Part shown: positions 35,317 through 46,027 of the stretch, one piece after another
Layout: each line of letters opens with the position of its first letter
Position numbering within the stretch: position 1 is the stretch's first letter
Assembly (NCBI GenBank): GCA_947500575.1
Contig: CANMSI010000002.1
Span: 186,001-250,000 of the forward strand
Direction: 5' to 3'
DNA: 64,000 bases
From: an uncultured Flavobacteriaceae bacterium
GTDB taxonomy: Bacteria > Bacteroidota > Bacteroidia > Flavobacteriales > Flavobacteriaceae
Notes under the pieces: model-generated
The model's database searches: none
What the model was told of the DNA's origin: nothing
Seen by the model: the letters and a program-made list of their open reading frames with translations, nothing else
Translations under genes and position numbers: made by a program

Positions 35317-35341
35317 GGATAAACGAAATAACAAACATAAA

Positions 35342-35367
35342 AAAGGCTCCTATTTCAAGGAGCCTTT
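35342..35367. terminator. Bidirectional terminator between ychF and the M16 gene
   Basis: AAAGGCTCC (35342-35350) pairs with GGAGCCTTT (35359-35367) around an 8-nt loop. A-rich before and T-rich after, so it can serve both convergent genes. Confidence 0.85.
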
Positions 35368-35379
35368 ATAGTATCAAGA

Positions 35380-38211
35380 TTATTTATTGAGTAGGATAGG
35401 AGTTCCATATCCTAGCTGCTCTAATTTCTTCATTTGAGTTGCTGCATCTCCGACCACCAAATAAATCATTTTGTCTGGGTTAAGATAGGTATCAGATAAT
35501 CTTTTTATCTCATCTACGGTCATTTCTTTCACCATAGTCTCGCGTTGTTTCGCATAGTCTTTAGGATAACTAAGACTGCTAATGTTTGAAAGCATATTTA
35601 ATTTGGATCCCATTGTTTCAAATGCTCTTGCATTACTTTTGATTAAGAAACTTTTGGTTACCTCTAAATCTTCTTCGTTATAGTTTTTTCCATAATTATT
35701 TAGAATCTCTTTGATTAAGTTCGAAGACTCATATGTAACATTAGAGCGTACGCCACTAGAAATGGTAAAAGGCCCAGGAATGGTACCGCCCGAGAAACGA
35801 GAACCTATCCCATACGTATATCCTTTTCCTTCTCTTAGTTGCTGGGTAAGCTGAGAAGCAAATCCACCACCACCTAATCTGTAATTCATAATTAAAGCAG
35901 GGTAGAAATCTGCATCTGTAGCAGCCAGTCCGGGATAACCAAAACGAATAGCTGATTGTTTGGCTCCAGGAATATCGTAAAAATATATTTTCGATTCTTC
36001 TGGCCTAGCCACCTTCGGTATGTTAGGAAAAGACACCTCTTTCGCAGTCCATTTTTCATTTAGAGACTTCAGCGAACTGTCCACTTTTTCTTTAGAAATG
36101 GCTCCTACAATATGTAATTTTGCAATGCTTGGTGATAGGTTCGATTCATAATACTCTTTAAGATCATCGATCGTAATGGCAGATACCGATGTTTCGGTGC
36201 CAAGATTATTATTGGATAAGATGTGTTCTTCGCCATAAATTAATTTTGCGTACTCATTTGCCGCAATACTATTGGGACTTGCCTGTTGTTGCTGTATTTG
36301 ACTGATGACACTTTGCTTTGCTAGATTAAATTCCGTACTGTCCCAACGAGGTTGTAATAAAATTTCTTGAACCAATGCCATTGTTTTGTCATAGTTTCTA
36401 GCTAGCGTATTTCCACTTACTGTGATGGCCTCATCACCAGCGAAAACAAAAATATTAGCCCCAAGACTTTCAATTGCATTTTCTAACTCTTCCGTCGTTT
36501 TAGTAGCGGTTCCTTTGGTCATCAGCTGCGCCAATAAATTAGAAACCCCAATTTTAGAAGGGTCTTCTAAAAGAAGGCCGCCCCTCATATTAAGTACAAA
36601 TTGTACTAATGGCACTTCACTATTTTCGATTCCATATACCTCCATTCCCGAAGAAAGTTCGGCTTCCCATACCTCAGGGACCTTTACATCTGGACTTTCT
36701 CCATAAGCAGGTTCTTTTGATCGGTCAAAAGAAGATGGAGTTTTCTCATAAGTTGCTGCTATACTAGCATCGAATTCTTCTTCCGCTCCTTCTATAATTT
36801 TTTCTTCTGTAACATCGGCTAGGGTAGATCCTTCCAATACTAAATTGGTCTGCCCTTTTGGAACAAAGCTGGTAGTGATGTAATTTTTACCTTTTATATA
36901 CTTTTCATAAACTCGAACAACATCTTCTCTAGTAACTGCTAAAATATTTTTGACATCTTGATTGATAAAGCCTGGGTCACCCGCAAAAATTTCATATTGG
37001 GCTAATTGAAAACCCTTACCCAACACACTAGAAAGACTGTTGTAAAAAGAGGTTTCCTGTCCAGCTTTAATCCGATCTAAATCTTCTTGTGAGATTCCTT
37101 CAGTTTCAAATTTTGCAAAGGCCTCGGTAATACCTTTATTAACCTCATTTAGATTTACATCTTTGAATCCTCGGATGCCCAAATGATATTGTCCGGCTAA
37201 TTCCGAACTGTATTGATACATTGTTATGCCCGATGTCAATTGCATATCATCAACTAACACTTTATTAAAAGGCGCTTTTTTACCTTCAGAAAGATAGCTT
37301 ACCAATACTTCTAGCGGATATGAATCTTCATGATATGATGGAACCGTTGGCCAAGTCATTGTTAATTGAGGAAGTGTTGCAAAATTATCTTCATAAAAGA
37401 AGTGCTTCGTTTCGGATAAAACAGCCGGTTGTTTTTCTAGAACGGCTACGGCTTCACCACGTTTAATTTCATCAAAATACTTATGTACCCATTCTTTAGC
37501 CTGAGCAGGATCAAAATCTCCTGTAATGGTTAGGGTAGTATTATTTGGAGTATACCAACGGTTATAGAAATCCTTCACATCTTGTAGCGTAGCATTTTGC
37601 AAATCTTCTAAAGAACCAATCACCTGCCAATTATATGGGTGATCTTTTGGGTACATGTTTTTGTCAATAACAGCCGAAGCATGGCCATAAGGACGATTAT
37701 CTACACTTTGTCTTTTTTCATTTTTCACTACTTGCTTTTCTTTTGCAAGCACTTGTTCGGTAACCGTATTGATAAAGAAACCCAATTTATCTGCCTCTGC
37801 CCATATCATTTTTTCCAAGGCATCTTTGGGCACCGTTTGGAAGTAATTAGTTCTATCTCTACTAGTGGATCCATTTGCACCAGAGCCACCGATGCGTGCA
37901 CTCATTTGGTCTAAACCTCCTTTTCCTAAGTTTTCAGATTCTAAAAATAAGAGATGTTCAAAAAGGTGAGCAAATCCTGTTCTTCCTTCCTTTTCTCTAG
38001 CAGATCCAACATGAGCTGTTAAGGCCACAGCTACAACGGGGTCTGATTTGTCTACATGTAAAATTACTTGCAAACCATTGTCTAAAGTTATTTTTTCAAA
38101 ATCCACCTTGAATTCTTGAGCAACATCCTTTTCTGTTGTGGCGGAATCTTTACAAGCGGATAAAACAAGAAAAAATGCTAGATAAAATAATACTGGTTTA
38201 ATGGATTTCAT
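35380..38211 (-). CDS. Double-domain M16 metallopeptidase, lipoprotein
   Basis: A 943-residue pitrilysin-family protein with a lipoprotein signal (LVLSAC, Cys20). The first half carries the zinc site H82-L-F-E85-H86 and a downstream Glu (VVKNEKRQ). The second half is a homologous domain without HxxEH, forming a clamp with the first. The pair degrades peptides in the periplasm. It is long enough to be a single-chain dimer of the usual 450-residue unit. Its 260-bp upstream spacer toward parE has no clear perfect promoter. Confidence 0.93.
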   Translation of the reverse strand: MKSIKPVLFYLAFFLVLSACKDSATTEKDVAQEFKVDFEKITLDNGLQVILHVDKSDPVVAVALTAHVGSAREKEGRTGFAHLFEHLLFLESENLGKGGLDQMSARIGGSGANGSTSRDRTNYFQTVPKDALEKMIWAEADKLGFFINTVTEQVLAKEKQVVKNEKRQSVDNRPYGHASAVIDKNMYPKDHPYNWQVIGSLEDLQNATLQDVKDFYNRWYTPNNTTLTITGDFDPAQAKEWVHKYFDEIKRGEAVAVLEKQPAVLSETKHFFYEDNFATLPQLTMTWPTVPSYHEDSYPLEVLVSYLSEGKKAPFNKVLVDDMQLTSGITMYQYSSELAGQYHLGIRGFKDVNLNEVNKGITEAFAKFETEGISQEDLDRIKAGQETSFYNSLSSVLGKGFQLAQYEIFAGDPGFINQDVKNILAVTREDVVRVYEKYIKGKNYITTSFVPKGQTNLVLEGSTLADVTEEKIIEGAEEEFDASIAATYEKTPSSFDRSKEPAYGESPDVKVPEVWEAELSSGMEVYGIENSEVPLVQFVLNMRGGLLLEDPSKIGVSNLLAQLMTKGTATKTTEELENAIESLGANIFVFAGDEAITVSGNTLARNYDKTMALVQEILLQPRWDSTEFNLAKQSVISQIQQQQASPNSIAANEYAKLIYGEEHILSNNNLGTETSVSAITIDDLKEYYESNLSPSIAKLHIVGAISKEKVDSSLKSLNEKWTAKEVSFPNIPKVARPEESKIYFYDIPGAKQSAIRFGYPGLAATDADFYPALIMNYRLGGGGFASQLTQQLREGKGYTYGIGSRFSGGTIPGPFTISSGVRSNVTYESSNLIKEILNNYGKNYNEEDLEVTKSFLIKSNARAFETMGSKLNMLSNISSLSYPKDYAKQRETMVKEMTVDEIKRLSDTYLNPDKMIYLVVGDAATQMKKLEQLGYGTPILLNK

Positions 38212-38471
38212 GATTGATCGTTTTAAAGTTGATTGTTAAATAAGTGTAAACGAAAGGAGCTGCAAGATAAGTTTTTAAACAAATACCCAATTTTTAATTT
38301 CTTGTTAAAATTACCCATAGGATCCATGACCAATACGTACTTTTAGTTGTAGAAGTGGACTAAAATATATCAACAAAACAAAAAAGTCTTTGTTAATTAC
38401 TTTACTGAACAGGGGTTTTATCTTTTTAGAACACTTGCTATATTAGCATCCCATAGTAATATACCCCTGAA

Positions 38472-40328
38472 ATGTCTACAGATAATCAATATACCGAAGA
38501 TAATATCCGTTCGTTGGACTGGAAGGAGCATATCCGTATGCGCCCTGGTATGTATATTGGTAAGTTAGGTGACGGATCATCCGCTGATGATGGTATTTAT
38601 ATTCTTCTAAAAGAGGTTTTAGATAACTGTATTGATGAATTTGTCATGGGGGCAGGAAAAACCATTGAGATTTCTATTCAAGGAGAACGCGTTATCGTAC
38701 GAGATTATGGAAGAGGAATTCCTTTGGGGAAGGTAGTAGATGTAGTTTCCAAAATGAACACTGGTGGAAAATATGATTCTCGGGCCTTTAAAAAATCCGT
38801 GGGACTAAATGGGGTGGGTACCAAAGCGGTGAATGCGCTCTCTACCTTTTTTAAAGTGGAATCTACCAGAGATGGTAAATCAAAATCAGCGGAATTTGAA
38901 ACAGGAGAGCTTAAAAACGAAGAACTTTTAGAAGAGACAACTAGGAGAAGAGGTACAAAGGTTACTTTTATTCCAGATGAATCGATTTTTAAAAAATACA
39001 AATACCGCAATGAGTATGTAGAGCGAATGCTCAAGAACTACGTTTACTTAAACCGCGGACTTACAATCGTTTTTAATGGAGAAAAGTTCTTTTCTGAAAA
39101 TGGATTAAAAGATTTATTAGAAGACAACAATAGTGCGGAGGATATGTTATATCCTATTATTCATTTACAAGGTGATGATATTGAGGTAGCAATAACTCAT
39201 AGTAAAACGCAGTACAGTGAAGAATATCACTCTTTCGTAAATGGACAACACACCACCCAAGGAGGAACACACCAAGCGGCATTTAGGGAGGCAATAGTAA
39301 AGACCATACGTGATTTTTACGGCAAAACCTATGAAGCTTCAGATATTCGAAAATCAATTATATCTGCCATAGCTTTGAAAGTAATGGAACCCGTATTTGA
39401 AAGTCAGACTAAAACAAAATTAGGTTCTACAGACATGGGAGGTGGATTGCCTACTGTTCGCTCTTATGTAAATGATTTTATTGGGAAATATCTAGATAAC
39501 TATTTACACAAAAATCCTGATACAGCCGAGAAGCTTCAACGTAAGATTATGCAGGCTGAGAAGGAGCGAAAGGAACTATCAGGTATCCGAAAATTAGCAA
39601 AAGAGCGGGCTAAAAAAGCGAGTTTACATAATAAGAAGCTAAGAGATTGTAGAGTGCATATGGGCGATATGAAGAATGATCGTCGTTTGGAAAGTACCTT
39701 ATTTATCACTGAGGGTGATTCTGCCTCTGGGTCTATTACAAAATCAAGAGATGTAAATACACAAGCGGTGTTTAGTCTGCGTGGTAAACCCTTGAATTCT
39801 TATGGTATGTCTAAAAAGATAGTCTATGAGAACGAGGAATTCAATCTTTTACAAGCGGCTTTAAATATTGAAGAGTCCATGGAAGATCTTCGGTATAATA
39901 ATATTGTAATCGCTACGGATGCCGATGTAGATGGAATGCATATTCGCTTATTGTTGATAACCTTCTTTCTTCAGTTCTTTCCAGAATTGATAAAAGAAAA
40001 TCATTTGTACATTTTGCAAACCCCGCTATTTAGAGTTCGAAATAAGAAAGAAACGATCTACTGTTATAGTGATGAAGAACGTAGAAATGCGCTGGATAAA
40101 CTTTCTGGAAAACCAGAAATAACTAGATTTAAAGGGCTTGGAGAAATATCTCCTGATGAGTTTCAACACTTTATTGGAGATGATATACGCTTAGAACCAG
40201 TGATGTTAGATAAGGCGATGTCCATTGAACAATTGCTTAATTTTTACATGGGTAAAAACACACCGGATAGGCAAAAATTTATCATCAATAATCTTAAAGT
40301 TGAAATTGACTTAATAGAAGACAACTAA
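38472..40328 (+). CDS. parE: DNA topoisomerase IV subunit B
   Basis: A 618-residue ParE with a GHKL ATPase domain ([48 protein letters not shown]), transducer domain, and Toprim metal site ([18 protein letters not shown]). Its short length and the pairing with parC 31 bp downstream identify ParE rather than GyrB. It is the ATP-driven half of the chromosome-decatenating enzyme. Confidence 0.94.
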   Translation: MSTDNQYTEDNIRSLDWKEHIRMRPGMYIGKLGDGSSADDGIYILLKEVLDNCIDEFVMGAGKTIEISIQGERVIVRDYGRGIPLGKVVDVVSKMNTGGKYDSRAFKKSVGLNGVGTKAVNALSTFFKVESTRDGKSKSAEFETGELKNEELLEETTRRRGTKVTFIPDESIFKKYKYRNEYVERMLKNYVYLNRGLTIVFNGEKFFSENGLKDLLEDNNSAEDMLYPIIHLQGDDIEVAITHSKTQYSEEYHSFVNGQHTTQGGTHQAAFREAIVKTIRDFYGKTYEASDIRKSIISAIALKVMEPVFESQTKTKLGSTDMGGGLPTVRSYVNDFIGKYLDNYLHKNPDTAEKLQRKIMQAEKERKELSGIRKLAKERAKKASLHNKKLRDCRVHMGDMKNDRRLESTLFITEGDSASGSITKSRDVNTQAVFSLRGKPLNSYGMSKKIVYENEEFNLLQAALNIEESMEDLRYNNIVIATDADVDGMHIRLLLITFFLQFFPELIKENHLYILQTPLFRVRNKKETIYCYSDEERRNALDKLSGKPEITRFKGLGEISPDEFQHFIGDDIRLEPVMLDKAMSIEQLLNFYMGKNTPDRQKFIINNLKVEIDLIEDN

Positions 40329-40359
40329 TTATAAACCAAAATAATACGATTCTTTCTTT

Positions 40360-43011
40360 ATGGAAGATAATGACGAGTTGAACGAAATACATGATGAAAA
40401 CCTAGAAGGTTCCCAGGATGCGCTTACCAAGGTCACGGGAATGTACAAGGATTGGTTTTTAGACTATGCTTCCTATGTTATTTTAGAACGAGCCGTGCCC
40501 GCCATTGAAGATGGTTTTAAGCCTGTGCAACGTAGAATTATGCATGCGTTGAAGGAACTAGATGATGGGCGCTATAACAAAGTGGCGAATGTAGTTGGAC
40601 ATACCATGCAGTATCACCCGCATGGGGATGCAAGTATTGCCGACGCTATGGTGCAAATTGGTCAAAAGGACTTGTTAATAGATACTCAGGGAAACTGGGG
40701 AAATATTTTAACTGGTGATAGAGCAGCTGCTTCACGTTACATCGAAGCTCGTTTATCCAAATTCGGTTTAGAAGTAGTGTTTAGTCCGAAGATTACCGAA
40801 TGGCAATTGTCTTATGATGGTAGAAAAAAAGAACCTGTAAACCTGCCTGTTAAATTTCCTTTATTGCTCGCTCAAGGTGCAGAGGGAATTGCTGTAGGAC
40901 TTTCTACTAAGGTATTGCCGCATAATTTTAATGAACTGATCGATGCATCCATAAAGCATTTAAAAGGGCAAAGATTTAAGTTATATCCTGATTTTCCAAC
41001 TGCTGGAATTATAGATATTACAAACTATAATGATGGTGTTCGTGGAGGTAAAGTACGCGTACGTGCGAGAATAGCACAACATGAAAAGAACTCATTGATT
41101 ATTAGCGAAATACCACATGGAACCAATACTTCTTCTTTAATAGATTCCATCCTTAAAGCAAATGACAAAGGAAAGATAAAAATTAAAAAAATAGAAGATA
41201 ATACCGCTGCTGATGTAGAAATACTAGTGCACTTACCTTCTGGTATTTCACCAGACAAAACGATTGATGCGCTATATGCTTTTACATCTTGCGAGTCTTC
41301 CATTTCTCCGCTGGGATGTATTATTGAAGATAACAAACCTTTATTTACAGGAGTTTCCGAAATGTTGCGACGTTCGGCAGATCTCACCGTAGAATTATTG
41401 AAAGCCGAATTGGAAATTCAACTTTCCGAATTGGAAGAAAGTTGGCATTTTGCTTCTCTTGAACGCATTTTTATTGAAAATCGAATTTACCGAGATATAG
41501 AAGAGGAAGAGACTTGGGAAGGAGTTATTAAGGCAATAGATAAGGGCTTAAAGCCTCATACCAAACATTTAAAACGTGCGGTTACTGAGGAGGATATTGT
41601 GCGACTGACAGAAATTCGTATCAAACGAATCTCGAAATTTGATATTGATAAAGCACAGCAATTACTAGATAGTCTAGAAGAGAAAATTGCTGAGGTGAAA
41701 CATCATCTGGCGAATCTAATCGATTTTGCAATTGATTATTTTAAGAATTTAAAATCTAAATACGGAAAAGGAAGAGAGCGGAAATCTGAGATTCGAATTT
41801 TTGATGACATAGAAGCTACAAAGGTGGTGATTCGAAACACTAAGCTCTATGTGAACAGAGAAGAAGGTTTTGTTGGGACTTCTCTTAAAAGAGATGAGTA
41901 TGTAACGGATTGCAGTGATATAGATGATATTATTGTATTTACCAAGGATGGTAAAATGATGATAACTAAAGTGGATTCCAAAACCTTTGTGGGTAAAAAT
42001 ATCATTCATGTAGCGGTATTTAAGAAAAAGGACAAACGAACTACCTATAATATGATTTATAAGGATGGTAGAGGCGGTCCAAGCTATATAAAGCGCTTTA
42101 ATGTTACTTCGGTTACTCGTGATAAACCTTACGATTTAACAACCGGAAAAGCGAGTTCAGATGTTTTGTACTTTTCTGCAAACCCTAATGGGGAGGCAGA
42201 AGTGATTACGGTGCTTTTGCGCCAAGCAGGGAGTATAAAAAAACTAAAGTGGGATATTGATTTTGCGGATGTTATCATAAAAGGTAGGGCTAGTAAAGGA
42301 AATATTGTAACTAAATACTCTGTAAAACGAATTGAGTTAAAGGAAAAGGGGTTGTCTACATTAAAACCACGTAAAATTTGGTTTGATGACACGGTTCAAC
42401 GCTTAAATGTTGATGGTAGAGGCGATTTGTTAGGCGAGTTTACCAGTGAAGATATGTTGCTTATTGTAAATCAGAAGGGATTTGTTAAGACAGCTACTCC
42501 TGAACTTACCATGCGTTTTGATGATGATATCATAGTCTTAGAAAAATGGAATCCTAAAAAACCTTTGTCTGCAATATATTATGAAGGTGAAAAAGAACGT
42601 TATTATATAAAGCGCTTCTTAATCGAAAATGAAAACAAGGAAGAGTTGTTTATTTCGGAACACCCTAAGTCTGTACTTGAGCTAGTTTCAACCGATTGGA
42701 GGCCAGTAGCAGAAATCGAGTTTTACAAGCCTCGTGGAAAGGAAGCAAAACAAAACCAAAGAATTGATTTAGAAGATTTTATAGCTGTGAAAGGAATTAA
42801 AGCTTTAGGAAATCAATTGACGGGAGAGAAGGTTAAAAATATTAATGCTCTAGAGGCTTTGCCTTACGAAGAACCTTCCAGATCAGAAGTAGGGGAAATA
42901 GAGGTGATTGGTGAAGAGAATGTAGAAAATTCCCCGGTAAATGGTGTTTCTAAAAATAAAGAAAATGGAGATGATGACATGGAAGACGAAACACAAACCA
43001 CCTTATTTTAG
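40360..43011 (+). CDS. parC: DNA topoisomerase IV subunit A
   Basis: An 883-residue ParC. The winged-helix domain contains RAAASRYIEARLS with catalytic Tyr127. The quinolone region reads HPHGDASIADAM: the residue equal to E. coli ParC Ser80 is Ala91 and the acidic position is Asp95. A C-terminal domain that bends DNA follows, ending in an acidic tail. Cotranscribed with parE. Confidence 0.95.
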   Translation: MEDNDELNEIHDENLEGSQDALTKVTGMYKDWFLDYASYVILERAVPAIEDGFKPVQRRIMHALKELDDGRYNKVANVVGHTMQYHPHGDASIADAMVQIGQKDLLIDTQGNWGNILTGDRAAASRYIEARLSKFGLEVVFSPKITEWQLSYDGRKKEPVNLPVKFPLLLAQGAEGIAVGLSTKVLPHNFNELIDASIKHLKGQRFKLYPDFPTAGIIDITNYNDGVRGGKVRVRARIAQHEKNSLIISEIPHGTNTSSLIDSILKANDKGKIKIKKIEDNTAADVEILVHLPSGISPDKTIDALYAFTSCESSISPLGCIIEDNKPLFTGVSEMLRRSADLTVELLKAELEIQLSELEESWHFASLERIFIENRIYRDIEEEETWEGVIKAIDKGLKPHTKHLKRAVTEEDIVRLTEIRIKRISKFDIDKAQQLLDSLEEKIAEVKHHLANLIDFAIDYFKNLKSKYGKGRERKSEIRIFDDIEATKVVIRNTKLYVNREEGFVGTSLKRDEYVTDCSDIDDIIVFTKDGKMMITKVDSKTFVGKNIIHVAVFKKKDKRTTYNMIYKDGRGGPSYIKRFNVTSVTRDKPYDLTTGKASSDVLYFSANPNGEAEVITVLLRQAGSIKKLKWDIDFADVIIKGRASKGNIVTKYSVKRIELKEKGLSTLKPRKIWFDDTVQRLNVDGRGDLLGEFTSEDMLLIVNQKGFVKTATPELTMRFDDDIIVLEKWNPKKPLSAIYYEGEKERYYIKRFLIENENKEELFISEHPKSVLELVSTDWRPVAEIEFYKPRGKEAKQNQRIDLEDFIAVKGIKALGNQLTGEKVKNINALEALPYEEPSRSEVGEIEVIGEENVENSPVNGVSKNKENGDDDMEDETQTTLF

Positions 43012-43138
43012 TAAAATTTATGGCATAATTGTTTAGAGAATTTAGACAGATCTATTCGGATTCAATCTAAAGTTTAAACAAGTTATTGTTTAGTGCCCAA
43101 TATGAGTATATTTATCACAACCAAAAATTAATTAATAA

Positions 43139-44098
43139 ATGGATTTCACTAACCCCCTAGTGTACGGAGTGCCGTGTTTTATTGCTTTTATTTTATTAGA
43201 ATTGACCTATAGCAAAACACATGATCACAAGGATCTGTACAATTGGAAAGATTTAGCTGCTAGTGGATTCATGGGTGTTGGGTCTGCAATCATAGCGCCA
43301 CTTATCAAACTCATTTCAGCAATTGTAATCTTTGAATTTGTTTATGAGCTTTTTAATCCCATAAATTTAGAAGGTGTCAGAACCAATGTCTTAGGATATG
43401 AGTCTTTTGGATATATTTGGTATGTATGGCTCTTATGTCAGCTAGCGGATGATTTTACATATTATTGGTTTCATAGGGCAAATCATGAGATCCGTATCTT
43501 ATGGGCTGCGCACATCGTCCATCATTCCTCGGATAATTTTAACCTAGGAACTGCGGTAAGAAACGGGTGGTTTACTATTTTATACAAGCCTTTATTTTAT
43601 ATGTGGATGCCTGCTATTGGCTTTCCTCCAGAAATGGTAGTGGTATGCTTAGGAATTGAAGCCTTATGGCAATTTCAATTGCATTCTGTGTATGTTCCTA
43701 AAATGGGCTTTATTGAAAAGATTTTTAATACGCATACCATGCACCAAGTACATCATGCACAGAATGTTGAATACTTAGACAAGAACCACGGTGGATTTTT
43801 AAATATTTTTGATAAAATATTTGGCACTTGGAAAGAACTTGATGATGATGTTGATGTGAAGTATGGTGTAATACATGCACCAGAATCTTACAACCCTGTA
43901 GTTATTCTAACGCATGAGTTTAAAGACATCTACAATGATGTAAAAAAAGCTAAGAAATTTTCTCATGCTCTTATGTACATATTTGGCCCTCCGGGTTGGA
44001 GCCCAGATGGAAGTACACTTACGGTAAAACAGCAGCAGCGCTTGTTTAAAGAGCAGAAGAATTTAAATCCTGAAGTGGCTTTTGATAGGCCAAATTAA
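43139..44098 (+). CDS. Sterol desaturase-family membrane hydroxylase
   Basis: A 319-residue membrane protein with four or more helices and a di-iron histidine cluster (HRANHE, HIVHHSSDNFN, HTMHQVHHAQN, HGG), the signature of the fatty acid hydroxylase/sterol desaturase superfamily. It probably hydroxylates or desaturates a lipid such as a carotenoid, alkylglycerol or sphingolipid-like compound; the substrate cannot be told. It converges on TerC with an 8-bp gap. Confidence 0.88.
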   Translation: MDFTNPLVYGVPCFIAFILLELTYSKTHDHKDLYNWKDLAASGFMGVGSAIIAPLIKLISAIVIFEFVYELFNPINLEGVRTNVLGYESFGYIWYVWLLCQLADDFTYYWFHRANHEIRILWAAHIVHHSSDNFNLGTAVRNGWFTILYKPLFYMWMPAIGFPPEMVVVCLGIEALWQFQLHSVYVPKMGFIEKIFNTHTMHQVHHAQNVEYLDKNHGGFLNIFDKIFGTWKELDDDVDVKYGVIHAPESYNPVVILTHEFKDIYNDVKKAKKFSHALMYIFGPPGWSPDGSTLTVKQQQRLFKEQKNLNPEVAFDRPN

Positions 44099-44106
44099 CG
44101 TAGTAG

Positions 44107-44934
44107 CTATACTTCGTTTGTTGTATCCTCTATTTCTTTGGGAACTTTCTTCTTGTTTTTTTTCATTCTCAAATCGAAGAACTCTACCATGAGTGAAAAT
44201 GCAATCGTAAAGTAGAGATATCCTTTAGGTATTGTTCCTACCTCATTGGCAAATACTACTAGATGTGCTAAATGAGCGGCCTCTGCAATAAGCATAAAGC
44301 CAATCAATATTAAAAAAGAAAGTCCAAGCACCTGTACGGAAGGATGTCTATTTACGAACTCTCCAACAGGATTAGCAAATAGCATCATAATCACCACAGA
44401 GATAACTACAGCAACAATCATAATGATTAAGGCATCCGTTGGATTGGGTGATATGCCGTTCGTCATCCCAATCGCTGTTAGTATAGAGTCAAATGAGAAA
44501 ACGATATTAATAATAGTGATTTGAAGAATTGCATTGCTAAGTGATTTGGATCGATGACTCTTTACTTCACGTTCATCATGTCCTCGATCTTCTATCTTCT
44601 CATGAATCTCTTTGGTGCTTTTATAAAGCAGAAATAACCCTCCGGCAAAGAGAATAACAGCTTGCCCACTAATACCTCCGCTTATCCAGTCATTGTCAAT
44701 AACCCAAAAAGGTTTCTTCATCGAAGTGAGAAGAGAGATGCCAAAAAGTAAAACAATACGCATTGCCATTGCTAAGAAAAGACCAATGTTTGTTGCCTTT
44801 TTGCGTTGTTTTTTTTCAAGCTTGCCAGCAGCGATAGAAATAAAAATGATATTATCTATCCCTAAAACAATTTCTAGAAATGTAAGAGTTAATAAGGCTA
44901 TCCATGCATCGGGGCTTGCGAAAATTTCAAACAT
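44107..44934 (-). CDS. TerC/Alx-family membrane protein
   Basis: A 275-residue protein with seven or so helices and the TerC acidic motifs (FLEIVLGIDNIIFI; FSFDSILTAIG). TerC relatives export Mn2+ or participate in metal handling during membrane protein secretion. Starts 2 bp after the upstream lipoprotein gene. Confidence 0.9.
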   Translation of the reverse strand: MFEIFASPDAWIALLTLTFLEIVLGIDNIIFISIAAGKLEKKQRKKATNIGLFLAMAMRIVLLFGISLLTSMKKPFWVIDNDWISGGISGQAVILFAGGLFLLYKSTKEIHEKIEDRGHDEREVKSHRSKSLSNAILQITIINIVFSFDSILTAIGMTNGISPNPTDALIIMIVAVVISVVIMMLFANPVGEFVNRHPSVQVLGLSFLILIGFMLIAEAAHLAHLVVFANEVGTIPKGYLYFTIAFSLMVEFFDLRMKKNKKKVPKEIEDTTNEV

Positions 44935-44936
44935 GT

Positions 44937-45317
44937 TTATTTGGTTTTTATGGCGGTTCCTCTAGATTTTTTGTTGTTACCTACAATGTTGTATTCAAAA
45001 GTATAGGATTTATTCGTAGTTGTCAATATTTTCATGTGGATTGACTTCTCTTCTGTGGCATTTTTTGGGTTCAACCTTTTTACGATATATTCACAATCAT
45101 TAATCCAGCGTACAGAAGAGGTGTCGGTCTTACCTTCATAAACGTCAATTTCTATATCCTCATTCCTGGTAAAAATAGTGGTCTTTTCCTCTCCATTAAT
45201 AGAAGTAGTAAATGTAAAACTCCCATTTTTAAAGTCTTTACAGTTTCTTTCAGGTGGTGTAGCACAAGAAGATAGGGAAAGTAGCACAAGGAGAGCGGTT
45301 GAAATTCTAAAATTCAT
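44937..45317 (-). CDS. Small lipoprotein of unknown function
   Basis: A 126-residue lipoprotein (signal with SLSSCATPPE lipobox, Cys18). The beta-rich mature part contains CKDFKNGSFTF and INDCEYIVKRLNP, conserved in flavobacteria. Database labels linking this family to topoisomerase IV are likely transfers from the nearby parEC genes. It is 2 bp upstream of terC on the same strand, so probably cotranscribed. Confidence 0.75.
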   Translation of the reverse strand: MNFRISTALLVLLSLSSCATPPERNCKDFKNGSFTFTTSINGEEKTTIFTRNEDIEIDVYEGKTDTSSVRWINDCEYIVKRLNPKNATEEKSIHMKILTTTNKSYTFEYNIVGNNKKSRGTAIKTK

Positions 45318-45363
45318 AATGTAAAAATAAAGAAATTTGAAGTTACAAATTCAAGAAATGGTT

Positions 45364-45735
45364 TTATTCTAATGAGTGATGATATGATTCAAAACTTCCA
45401 TCATCATAAAATATAACGATTCTTTGAATGTTTTTTTGAGATTCACTTCTAGTAATGGTGGCTTTAGTTGCGCTATCCGAGAGGATGGAGGAGATGCTAC
45501 TTTCTTTAGATGAAGGGAAAGAGCCTTTACCATTTAAAAGCCAGTATAAATTTACTTCGGGAAAAGCTTTCACCACCTTGAGTACAAACTCCAGACTTGG
45601 TTTGTTTCGCCCAGTTAGCAAATGCGAAATACTAGATCTTTGTACGCCAATGCGATCAGCAAAAACAGAAGCAGAAAGGTCATAATACTGAAGTATTTGT
45701 TCCAAGCGATTAATAAATTTCTCTGTGTTTACCAT
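45364..45735 (-). CDS. XRE-family transcription regulator
   Basis: A 123-residue regulator. The N-terminal helix-turn-helix (LSASVFADRIGVQRSSISHLLTG) is of the Cro/C1 type, followed by FPEVNLYWLLNGKG, the motif linking DNA-binding and dimerisation in the Bacteroidota branch. No peptidase S24 or other sensor domain. It heads the run into the lipoprotein and terC genes. It has a paralogue at 55512. Confidence 0.88.
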   Translation of the reverse strand: MVNTEKFINRLEQILQYYDLSASVFADRIGVQRSSISHLLTGRNKPSLEFVLKVVKAFPEVNLYWLLNGKGSFPSSKESSISSILSDSATKATITRSESQKNIQRIVIFYDDGSFESYHHSLE

Positions 45736-45971
45736 TGTAAATTTAACTTAAGACAAAAGTAGTCAAAAGATCATATGTATTTGTTAAAGTGGGGATAATA
45801 AACTTATTAATAGTTGAACTATTAATATATATAAAATTGATTAATCAATTGTTAATTAAAATATTAACTGTATGTAATAATATTTTCTTATAATAAATGA
45901 TTTTGTTTTTACAAATGTAATATTAACTGCCCAAATTGCTAACGGAAAGTGTATACATATGTGAATAGTTA

Positions 45972-45983
45972 TTACAATTGTTA
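45972..45983. promoter_or_regulatory. Palindrome-centred 12-mer TTACAATTGTTA (copy 2)
   Basis: Identical to 28276-28287, with palindrome ACAATTGT at its centre. It overlaps the -33 area of the M14 peptidase promoter. Confidence 0.3.
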
Positions 45984-45996
45984 TAAAATAAGAGCC

Positions 45997-46004
45997 TATT
46001 TTTG
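45997..46004 (+). promoter_or_regulatory. -7 box of the M14 peptidase gene
   Basis: TATTTTTG matches TAnnTTTG exactly, with TTG 16 bp upstream (45978-45980). The expected transcription start lies after the ATG at 46007, so translation must begin at 46028. Confidence 0.6.
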
Positions 46005-46027
46005 CATTGCATATATTTATTTTAAAA

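Noticed and set aside
46007-46027. Earlier ATG for the M14 gene
   Set aside because: It lies 3 bp after the -7 box, upstream of or at the expected transcription start.
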